From JBFAPK01 sp040676675 (GTDB taxonomy: Bacteria > Actinomycetota > Actinomycetes > Mycobacteriales > Micromonosporaceae): a stretch of 64,000 nucleotides of DNA. The notes under the pieces were generated by a model. The model made no database searches and was not told where the DNA came from. It saw only the letters and a program-made list of their open reading frames with translations. Below, piece by piece: positions 34,810 to 42,607 of the stretch. Every line of letters starts with the position of its first letter. Within the stretch, counting starts at the first letter, position 1. Where the stretch lies: positions 197,960 through 261,959 of the forward strand of contig NZ_JBFAPK010000005.1 in assembly GCF_040676675.1 (NCBI RefSeq), in the 5' to 3' direction. The position numbers were made by a program, and so were the translations under genes.

Positions 34810-36325
34810 TCAGGACACGCCCCAGGTCGCGGAGAGAGCATCGGCGGCGGTCGGAACGTTGACCGAGCCCTTCACCCAACCGGTCGGGCTGCCGTAGATC
34901 TCCTGGACCGAGCCACCCTCGAGCGTGTAGAGGTAGCGACGGCCGTTGGCACCCCACGTGGCGGAGACGACCCCGGTGGCGCTGGGAACGTTGACGCGGT
35001 TCTTCACCCAACCCGTCGGGCTCGTACGTNNNNNNNNNNNNNNNNNNNNNNNNNNNNNNNNNNNNNNNNNNNNNNNNNNNNNNNNNNNNNNNNNNNNNNN
35101 NNNNNNNNNNNNNNNNNNNNNTCCCGTACGTCTCGTAAACCTCGCCGTTCTCAACGGTGTAGATGTAGCGCTCACCGCTGGGGCTCCACGTGGCCGAAAC
35201 GGCGGTCGCCGCCGTCGGAACATTGATACGGTTCTTCACCCAACCCGTCGGGCTCCCGTACGTCTCGTAAACCTCGCCGTTCTCAACGGTGTAGATGTAG
35301 CGCTCACCGCTGGGGCTCCACGTGGCCGAAACGGCGGTCGCCGCCGTCGGTACGTTGATAGGGTTCTTCGCCCAACCCGTCGGGCTTCCGTACGTCTCGT
35401 AGAGCGCGCCATCTTCCAGGGTGTAGATGTAGCGACGGCCGCTGGGGCTCCACGTGGCGGACAGTGCGGTCGCCGCGGTCGGGACGTTGATCGAGTTCTT
35501 CACCCAACCCGTCGAACTCCCGTAGGTCTCATAGACCTTGCCGCCTTCGAGCGTGTAGAGGTAGCGCTGGCCACCCAGGCTCCAGGTTGCGGAGAGCGCG
35601 GTGGCCGTCGTCGGCACGTTGATCGGGTTCTTTACCCAACCCGTCGAACTCCCGTACGTCTCGTAAACTTTGCCGCCCTCAAGCGTGTAGAGGTAGCGGA
35701 AACTCGGGGTCGTTGCCGGGTCGTTCCGGATGTTCGTATAACGAATCGCCTTATGGTAGTCGGTCAGCTCATCCCACGAATCGAAGCCGAGCTTGCCAAC
35801 GTTGTTCACCTTGTACGGGTTCCGGACCGTCTCTCCGGTATTGTTGAACGAGTAGACATATGCTCCGGCGCGATGGTTGCTCTTGTCCTTCCAGCTGACG
35901 AAGAGTTCGATGTGACCGGACACCGAACCCACGTCGGGCTTTACCACGGCGTCGCCGGGCAGGAGGTCGTCGAGCGGGATCTCGTCCCACCTCGCATCAC
36001 TGACGTCGTTGAAGGCGTCGGTGTCGGGACTGCCATTCAGGTGCCAGGCCATAGCCACGAGCCCGGAACAGTCGGTGCGGTAGCTCCGACCGTCGGGGTC
36101 AGGCGCGCTAGCAGAGGTGTTGTACTCCTCCCCCTCGTCCACCCAGTACTGCGCCCGATCGAGCACCTCCGATCGGGTAATTGCTCCACCGACGGTGGAC
36201 GCCTGGACCGCCGCCGGTCCACTCACCATCTCCGCGCCGATGCCGCCAACAGCCCCCGAACCTACGGCAATCGCCAGGCCGAGAAAACCTCCGGCCACGC
36301 GTTTACGTGTCAACAAAATAGCCAC
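34810..36325 (-). CDS. Secreted NlpC/P60-like hydrolase with the same 44-residue repeats, interrupted by a gap
   Basis: A signal peptide (RKRVAGGFLGLAIAVGSGA) is followed by a ~180-residue NlpC/P60 or amidase-like domain with nucleophile cysteine in YRTDCSGLVAMAW and histidine in VSGHIELFVSW. A 132-bp-period repeat array follows (RYLYTLEGGKVYETYGSSTG type, at least six visible units) to the stop at 34810. A 92-N gap (35030-35121) interrupts it. GTG 36325 is preferred to the upstream ATG 36355 because AGGAAAGG lies 5 nt before it. Likely a peptidoglycan hydrolase that shares a targeting module with the DUF1906 protein. Confidence 0.82.
35030..35121. other. Assembly gap (92 N) in repeat array
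   Basis: Both flanks are repeat units. The lower-coordinate flank has lost two C residues relative to other units (GGCTCGTACGT), a typical contig-end error. Confidence 0.95.
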
Positions 36326-36603
36326 CAACCTTTCCTCTGACCACGCGCCCAGCACGCCTGGATGCGAACTATTACGCGACCGCGACCGAAAATCTCAACG
36401 CCAACGGTCTGCACAAAACGCAGCGGGGCCACCTTCCCCGAATTGCGCGTACAGCTCGCTGAGGCGTTTTGATCGACGACCGAGCCGTCCAGAAGTGTTA
36501 TTCGCGAGCGGCGGAGAAGTCACTACCTCGACGCCGGCAGGACCCTGCCTGGCAACTTGCTGCCAGCACGCAGAGTCACGAATTAAGCCCAGGTCAACGG
36601 AGC
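36326..36603. other. Intergenic region between divergent genes, lower GC
   Basis: No gene seen. Together with the promoter below it forms the ~318-bp spacer between the NlpC/P60 gene and the regulator. Base composition is close to the adjoining island and clearly lower in GC than the rest of the window. Confidence 0.6.
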
Positions 36604-36632
36604 TTGCGGGGCGATCACGGGTGAGAGATACT
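36604..36632 (+). promoter_or_regulatory. Sigma70-type promoter for the TrmB/LuxR regulator
   Basis: TTGCGG (36604-36609), 17-bp spacer, GATACT (36627-36632). Predicted transcription start is only a few bases before the TTG start codon at 36644, so the message would be almost leaderless. Confidence 0.5.
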
Positions 36633-36643
36633 GCACTCCGCAG

Positions 36644-37645
36644 TTGATCAACTACAGCAAGTGGGTGACGATGCTCTCACAGCTAGGGCTTTCCCTGCAG
36701 ACGGAGATGGTCTATCGTGCGCTTCTCTTCAACCCGCAACTGTCAGCAGCAGACCTCATGGCACGCCTGCGGATCTCCGAGCGCGTTACGCGCAAATCGC
36801 TGCGCGTCCTGGTCGATCTCGGATTGGTCCTGATGGATGACACTTCTGGCCAGCTGACAGCAGTGTCGCCGGGAACAGGACTCCGCGCCCTACTGGGGCA
36901 CATCGAGCAGGATGTGCGACAGCGACAAATGCAGGCAGATGCTACTCGCCGGCAGATCGATTACCTGGCAAAACAGAGCGATTGGCTGCAACAGGAACCA
37001 ACTGGAGTGGTCCGACTCGGGGATGCAAAGACAACCCGGAACAGGGTCGGTGAGCTACTGCAAAACGCCAGGCAAGAGTACTTCGCAACCATACCGTTCG
37101 ACACCCACACTCCCTGGTTGGCGGAGGAAACCTTCAACCTCGCGAATCAACTTTCCGGGCGCGGTGTCCGGCTCAAATCCCTGTATCAGCGGATGCACCA
37201 CGGGCGCTCTGGCCTCGACGAGATCGCGACACGACTCGTGAACCTGGGTAGCGAAGTCCGCACCGGACCGAAGCCGCCGGTAGGGATGGTTCTTGTGGAC
37301 CGGGAAGTCGTACTCCTGTCGGACCGACCGGGAGACTCGACACCTTCTGTCATCGAGGTCCGCAACGCTGGCCTGATTGCGGCCATGTACGCGCTGTTCG
37401 AGCAGTTGTGGCAGGCAGCCAGACCCGTCACCGAGACCAGAGCAGAAACGCGAGACAAACTCACTCCCCAAGAGGCTCAGATACTTGGGATGCTCGCCGA
37501 CGGATCGACGGACGAGATCGTCGCTCGCCACCTCGGCGTTTCGGTCCGCACCGTCCGACGCAACATCGCGCAGCTCACCGAGCGCCTGCGGGCATCGAGC
37601 CGGTTCCAGGCGGGCGCCCAGGCGGTACGCGCGGGATGGCTCTGA
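36644..37645 (+). CDS. TrmB-type N-terminal / LuxR-type C-terminal HTH transcriptional regulator
   Basis: A 333-residue protein. Residues ~10-75 form a TrmB-like winged helix (LSLQTEMVYRALLFNPQLSA) and the middle resembles a TrmB effector/PLD-like fold. The last ~60 residues are a LuxR/GerE HTH (LTPQEAQILGMLADGSTDEI). The start is uncertain: TTG 36644, GTG 36665 or ATG 36671. TTG fits the promoter best. It is divergent from the two repeat-protein genes and probably regulates them. GC content is well below the genome norm. Confidence 0.85.
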   Translation: MINYSKWVTMLSQLGLSLQTEMVYRALLFNPQLSAADLMARLRISERVTRKSLRVLVDLGLVLMDDTSGQLTAVSPGTGLRALLGHIEQDVRQRQMQADATRRQIDYLAKQSDWLQQEPTGVVRLGDAKTTRNRVGELLQNARQEYFATIPFDTHTPWLAEETFNLANQLSGRGVRLKSLYQRMHHGRSGLDEIATRLVNLGSEVRTGPKPPVGMVLVDREVVLLSDRPGDSTPSVIEVRNAGLIAAMYALFEQLWQAARPVTETRAETRDKLTPQEAQILGMLADGSTDEIVARHLGVSVRTVRRNIAQLTERLRASSRFQAGAQAVRAGWL

Positions 37646-37650
37646 CCCAC

Positions 37651-37670
37651 GGCCGCAGCGTGCCGCGGCC
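37651..37670 (+). terminator. Small hairpin after the regulator gene
   Basis: GGCCGC (37651-37656) and GCGGCC (37665-37670) form a short GC-rich stem 5 bp past the stop codon. Confidence 0.5.
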
Positions 37671-37733
37671 GAAAGCCAATCTCCAGTAAGACACATAGTC
37701 CCACGCACCGATTCGAAACGGGGGGATACCTTG

Positions 37734-38213
37734 ATGCGTGCCCGCTCCGCCGTACCGCCGACACCGCAGCGCCGGGCGGTCGTCCCGACCGTCGCGACCG
37801 CCCTGGCCGTCGCGGTGCTCGCCGCCGCGGCGGCCAGCCCGGCCGGCGCCGCCCCGGCCAATTCCGCCCCGGCCGCGCCCGCGAATCTGACCACCTATCC
37901 GCCCACCACCTGCGGCGACGTCACCAACCCGACCTGGCTGTCGCAGGACCTCGCCGTGGCGCACGGCGCGGGCGACGACACCACGGTCTCGGTGTACGCC
38001 TCGACCGGCCCCGCTTCTTCGGCCGGGGCACAGTGGTGGGACAGCGCGGCCGACGCCGACCAGGGCGGCTTCGCCCTCGGGAACGCCCGCCTGACCGTGG
38101 CGGACCTGGACGGCGGCGGTGCGGACGATGTCGTCGCCCTCTACCGCGACGGCGCCGACACATCGGTCAAGGTCAGGGTATCCGGCGGCGGCCCGCAGGC
38201 CCGTCAGGCGTAG
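37734..38213 (+). pseudogene. Short secreted FG-GAP/VCBS-like protein, probably a remnant
   Basis: ATG 37734 has GGGGGA upstream and encodes a signal peptide (VPTVATALAVAVLAAAAASPAGA). A mature part with one FG-GAP-like calcium-loop motif (LTVADLDGGGADDVVALYRDG) follows and the frame ends after 159 residues. FG-GAP proteins normally have several such blades, so this looks 3'-truncated. Its end overlaps the convergent CitE-like gene by 10 bp. It may still be expressed. Confidence 0.55.
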
Positions 38214-39059
38214 CGCTCGGCCAGGGCGACCGTACGTTCGGCCGCGGCGACCATCGCGCGGTCGGCGAAGCGGCCGTCGGGCAGGACCGCGGTGCCCGAG
38301 TCCCGGGTCTGCGCCTCGGCGACCGCGTCCAGCAGTTCCCGCGCCCGGGAGACCTCGTCGTCGGCCGGCCGGAACGCCTCGACGATGACCGGGAGCTGGC
38401 GCGGGTGGATGGCGGCCCGGCCGACGAAACCGAGCCGGCGCCCGGCGACGCAGGAGGCGGCCAGCCCGTCCAGGTCGGCCACGTGCGGGTGGACCGACAT
38501 GGCCGGCGGCGGCAGGCTCGCCGCCCGGGCCGCGACGACGATCCGGCCGCGCGCCCAGAGCAGCCCGTCGTCGTCGGCGACCCCCAGGTCCGAGCGGAGG
38601 TCCGCCTCGCCCAGCCCGATCGAGGCGACCGCCGGGTGCGCGCGGGCGATCGCGTACGCGGCCTCCACGCCGGCCGCCGACTCGACGAGCGGGTGCAGCG
38701 GCGGCCCGGTGTACCGGCCGGCCGCCCGCGCCCCGGCCGCGCTGAGCCGGTTCGCGACGGCCAGCAGCGCCTCCGGCGAGTCCACCTTGGGCAGCCGCAG
38801 CCCGGCCAGCCCCGGCGCGCCCACCACGGCGTCCAGGTCGGCCGCCAGGTCGGGCCCGGCCAGCTCGTTGACGCGTACCTGGACGGGCACCCGGTGCGCC
38901 TCGCCCACGAACTCGGCGACGGCCGACCGGGCGTACGCCTTGCGGCCGGCCACCACCGCGTCCTCCAGGTCGAGGATGACCGCGTCGGCGCCGGACCCGA
39001 CCGCCTTGGCGAACCGGTCCGGCCGGTCCCCGGGCACGTAGAGCCAGGTCAGCAGCATC
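38204..39059 (-). CDS. HpcH/HpaI aldolase-family CoA ester lyase (CitE-like)
   Basis: A protein of ~284 residues with the CitE/malyl-CoA lyase motifs: LYVPGDRPDRFAKAV at the start, AVILDLEDAV (metal-binding acid), PLVESAAGV, GEADLRSDLG and IHPRQL. Family members cleave or form C-C bonds in CoA esters such as malyl-CoA, methylmalyl-CoA or citramalyl-CoA, using Mg2+. It is the last gene of the long operon and its ATG overlaps the CaiB stop (TGATG), so it likely acts on the CoA ester that the CoA transferase makes. Confidence 0.88.
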
Positions 39060-40413
39060 AGATCGTCCCCTCCGCGCGCAGCCGGTCGATCTCGTCGGCG
39101 GTCAGCCCCAGCTCGGTCAGGACCGCCTCGGTGTCCTGCCCGTGCCGCCGCCCGGCGTGCTCGATCCGCCCGGGCGTCGCCGACATCCGGAACGGCACGT
39201 TCTGCATCCGGACCGGCCCCAACTCCTCGTCGGGTACCGTGACCACGGTGCCGAGCGCGGTGTACTGCGGGTCGGCCAGGATGTCCGGTACCTCGTAGAC
39301 CGGGGCGACGGCGGCCTGCGCCTCCTCGAACGCCGCGACCACCTCGTCCCGGCCCCGGGCGGCCACCCAGGCACCGACGGCGGCGTCGAGTTCGTCGGCG
39401 TGCGCGGCCCGCCCGCTGCCGGTGGCGAACCACGGCTCGTCGATCAGCTCGGGGCGGCCGACCAGGCGCATCACCCGTTCGGCGATGCTCTGCGCGCTCG
39501 TGGAGATCGCGACCCAGCGCCCGTCGGCGCAGCGGTACGTGTTGCGCGGCGCGTTGTTGTTCGAGCGGTTGCCGAGCCGGGGCTGGACGTAGCCGAGCTG
39601 GTCGTACCAGGTGATCTGCGGCCCGAGCATCGCCATGATCGGCTCGATGATGGCGAGGTCGACGACCTGCCCGACGCCGCTGACGTCGCGGGCCCGCAGC
39701 GCCAGCATCACCGCGTACGCGGTGGCGAGCGCGGTCACCGAGTCGGCCAGCCCGAACGGCGGCAGCGTCGGCGGCCCGTCCGGCTCGCCGGTGGCGGCGG
39801 CGAAACCGCTCATCGCCTCGGCGAGGGTGCCGAAGCCGGGCCGGCGGGCGTACGGGCCGACCTGGCCGAAGCCGCTGATCCGGGCGATCACCAGGCGGGG
39901 GTTGACCGCGTGCAGCTCGGCGGGGCCGATCCCCCAACGCTCCAGCGTGCCCGGCCGGAAGTTCTCCACCAGCACGTCCGCGTCGGCGACCAGCCGGCGC
40001 AGCACGTCCCCGGCGGCCGGGCTGGAGAGGTCCAGCGTGGCGCAGCGCTTGTTGCGTCCGAGCACCTTCCACCAGAGCCCGACGCCGTCGCGGGCCGGGC
40101 CGTGTCCCCGGGACGGGTCCGGCTTGCGCGGATGTTCGATCTTGGTCACGTCGGCGCCGAAGTCGCCGAGGAAGGCGGTGGCGAGCGGGCCGGCGAAGAG
40201 CGTCGCCAGCTCGACCACCTTCACCCCGTCCAGCGGCCGGGCCCCGGCCGCCGCGCCAGCGCCAGTATCGGGCGCGGCACTAGCACCGCCACCGGCACCA
40301 GCACCGCCACCGGCGCCAGGCACGGCACCGGCGCCAGGCACGGCACCGGCCACAGCGTCAGCGCCGGAGGAGGCCGCCACGCCGGGCACCGCGAAGCCGT
40401 CCAGCGGGGTCAT
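39058..40413 (-). CDS. CaiB/BaiF-family CoA transferase (family III)
   Basis: A 451-residue protein whose family III domain starts near residue 60 (GVKVVELATLFAGPLATAFL) with the catalytic aspartate in GQVVDLAIIEP. It moves CoA from a donor thioester to an organic acid. The first ~60 residues are low-complexity Ala/Gly/Pro encoded by short DNA repeats and are not part of the family fold; the true start may be further in, though ATG 40413 overlaps the previous stop (ATGA). It is coupled to the CitE-like lyase downstream. Confidence 0.88.
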   Translation of the reverse strand: MTPLDGFAVPGVAASSGADAVAGAVPGAGAVPGAGGGAGAGGGASAAPDTGAGAAAGARPLDGVKVVELATLFAGPLATAFLGDFGADVTKIEHPRKPDPSRGHGPARDGVGLWWKVLGRNKRCATLDLSSPAAGDVLRRLVADADVLVENFRPGTLERWGIGPAELHAVNPRLVIARISGFGQVGPYARRPGFGTLAEAMSGFAAATGEPDGPPTLPPFGLADSVTALATAYAVMLALRARDVSGVGQVVDLAIIEPIMAMLGPQITWYDQLGYVQPRLGNRSNNNAPRNTYRCADGRWVAISTSAQSIAERVMRLVGRPELIDEPWFATGSGRAAHADELDAAVGAWVAARGRDEVVAAFEEAQAAVAPVYEVPDILADPQYTALGTVVTVPDEELGPVRMQNVPFRMSATPGRIEHAGRRHGQDTEAVLTELGLTADEIDRLRAEGTI

Positions 40414-42596
40414 GGCCGGCCTACCGTCGGGTCGACGGCGGCCAGGAAGACGTCACCGTTACCGAGCGCCGCGCCGCCGCTGGGCGTACCGGTGGTGAGG
40501 CCGGTGACCAGCAGTTTCCCGTCCGCGGCGAGGGTGGCGTAGACGTTCTCCTCGCCGAAGGCGTCCACCGCGTCGTCGCGGGCGGTGCCGTACTGGGCCG
40601 CCACGGTCTGCCGGCCGCGCCGGTCGAACCGCAGCGTCAGCGCGTCGGCGCCGCCGGCCGGTACCCCGAGGGCGCTGCCGGTGAAGCCGACCACGGCGAC
40701 GTCGCCGCCGGGCAGCGCGACCACCTCGGCGCCCGCCTCGTCGCCCCGGCCGCCGCTGACCGTACGCCAGCGCTGCTGCCCGGTCGGGCCGTACGCGACG
40801 GTCAGCACGTCGGTGCCGCCGGCCGTGGCGGTACCGCCGCCGTCGGAGGCGCCGACGCTGCCGGTGGCGACCGCGTTGCCGGCCGCGTCGACCGCGAGCC
40901 CCGCGAGCAGGTCGTCGCCGGTGCCGCCGGCCGTGGTCAGCCACTGCCGGTCGCCGTCCGGGGTGAAGCGGGCGAGCCAGCCGTCGGTACCGCCGAGCGC
41001 CGTGGTGCCGGGCAGTCCGGCCGAGGTGACGCCGGTCAGGTAGACGCCGCCCGCGTCGGCCGCGACCGCGTACGCCTTCTCCTCGCCGGCCCCGCCGAAC
41101 TGGCGGGACCAGGCGACCGTCCCGTCCGGACGGACCCGGACCAGCACGGCGTCCTTGTCGCCCGCGCTGGTGGCGGCGTACGAGCCGCTGGTGTAGCCGG
41201 CGACGTACGCGCCGCCGTCCGGGGCGGGCGCGACCGCGTAGAACCGGTCGGCCTTGGCCGGGTCCCCGAGCTGGGTCAGCCAGGTGCGCGCCCCGGTGGC
41301 GTCCAGCCGCGCCACGATGGCGTCGTCGGCCGGGCTGCCCGGATGTCTGCCGTCGAGGTCGCCCCGGGTGTAGCCGGCGGTGATCACCCCACCGTCGGCG
41401 AGCGGCACCACCCCGTAGAGGCGCTCGTTGGCGGGCGTGCCGAACTCGGCGGTCCAGGTCGCGGTCCTGCGGTCCGGGCCGAGCCGGGTCACCACGGCGT
41501 CCAGCCCGCCGGCGTACGGCTGCCCGTCGACCGGGCCGGACGCCGCGTACCCGAGCACGGCCCCGCCGTCGGGCGCCGCGGCGACCCCGCCGGCCCAGTC
41601 GGTGCCGGCGGTACCGCGCAGCGGCGCGGGCAGGCCGGCCGGCGGCGTGACGCTCAGGGTCGGGGCGAGCTGCCGCAGGCCGTCCACGAAGGAGGGTTCC
41701 CAGACGTCCCAGTCGTGCCCGCCGTCGACCACCCGGAACTGGGCGGCCACCCCGTCGGCCCGGCGGACCGTGTTGTAGAGGGTCGCGGCCTCGTAGTCGA
41801 GGTCGTGCACCGCGTCGGCCGGGTCCGGGTTCGGCACCTCGTCGTCGCCGACGGCGAGGTACATCCGTACCGGCAGCTCCGGGTCGAGCTTCGGTAGCAG
41901 CGCCGGGTAGTTCAGCCGCTGGTAGACCTCGTCGGAGAAGCGCTGCGCGCCCAGGCCGTACCCGCCGAACTCGCGGGCCGACGAGTCGGCCGGCGGCAGC
42001 GGGCGGTAGACCGCCGGGCTGAGCACCAGCGCGTTGGCGAAGAGGTCCTGGTGGGCCAGGGCGTACCGCAGCGCGCCCGCGCCGCCCATCGAGTATCCGC
42101 CGATCAGCCGGCCGTTGCGCTGCGCCGACGTCCGGTAGGTGGCGTCCACGTACGACACCAGGTCCCGGGTGAGCGCGGTCTCCACCGGCCGGCCCGGGTC
42201 GTCGGTGCCGGTGTACGCCGAGTCCACGTAGTAGCTGCCCCGCCCGCTCCACGGCGCGTCGGGCAGCACCGCGATCACGGGCGGCAGCTCGCCGTCGGCG
42301 ATCATCCGGTCCAGGTCGGCCTTGACCCGGGTCCACGCCGTCATCGTGTCGCCCCGCCCGTGCAGCAGGTAGAGCACCGGGTACCGGAGATTCGCGTTGC
42401 GCGTCTCGGCGTAGCCGTACGGCAGGTAGACGGTGTAGTCGATCGGCGTACCGAGCGCGGCCGAGGGCGCGCTGGCCGTGGTCAGCGTGCCGACCCGCTC
42501 GCGGCTCGCCGCGGCGCCGTCGGGGAGCGCGCCGGCCAGTCCGGCCGCGAGCAGCAGCGCCGCGGCGCCGCCGCCGAGCCGCCAGGGCAGTCTCAT
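40410..42596 (-). CDS. Secreted esterase-SBBP beta-propeller fusion
   Basis: A 728-residue protein: signal peptide (LGGGAAALLLAAGLAGALP), then a ~300-residue enterochelin-esterase-like alpha/beta hydrolase with the nucleophile elbow GGYSMGG and a late histidine in DGGHDWDVWEPSF. About 380 residues of SBBP-type repeats follow (DGGAYVAGYTSGS, GGVYLTGVTS and similar), likely a beta-propeller. ATG 42596 with GAGGAG 7-8 nt upstream is chosen; ATG 42611, overlapping the previous stop, is also possible. It may cut ester-linked groups from an extracellular polymer or glycoside before import. Confidence 0.85.
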   Translation of the reverse strand: MRLPWRLGGGAAALLLAAGLAGALPDGAAASRERVGTLTTASAPSAALGTPIDYTVYLPYGYAETRNANLRYPVLYLLHGRGDTMTAWTRVKADLDRMIADGELPPVIAVLPDAPWSGRGSYYVDSAYTGTDDPGRPVETALTRDLVSYVDATYRTSAQRNGRLIGGYSMGGAGALRYALAHQDLFANALVLSPAVYRPLPPADSSAREFGGYGLGAQRFSDEVYQRLNYPALLPKLDPELPVRMYLAVGDDEVPNPDPADAVHDLDYEAATLYNTVRRADGVAAQFRVVDGGHDWDVWEPSFVDGLRQLAPTLSVTPPAGLPAPLRGTAGTDWAGGVAAAPDGGAVLGYAASGPVDGQPYAGGLDAVVTRLGPDRRTATWTAEFGTPANERLYGVVPLADGGVITAGYTRGDLDGRHPGSPADDAIVARLDATGARTWLTQLGDPAKADRFYAVAPAPDGGAYVAGYTSGSYAATSAGDKDAVLVRVRPDGTVAWSRQFGGAGEEKAYAVAADAGGVYLTGVTSAGLPGTTALGGTDGWLARFTPDGDRQWLTTAGGTGDDLLAGLAVDAAGNAVATGSVGASDGGGTATAGGTDVLTVAYGPTGQQRWRTVSGGRGDEAGAEVVALPGGDVAVVGFTGSALGVPAGGADALTLRFDRRGRQTVAAQYGTARDDAVDAFGEENVYATLAADGKLLVTGLTTGTPSGGAALGNGDVFLAAVDPTVGRP

Positions 42597-42607
42597 CGGG
42601 TGACTCC

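Noticed and set aside
33039..35700. CRISPR-like pattern of regularly spaced repeats
   Set aside because: The 132-bp period is in frame and encodes a 44-residue protein module. No unique spacers or cas genes are present.
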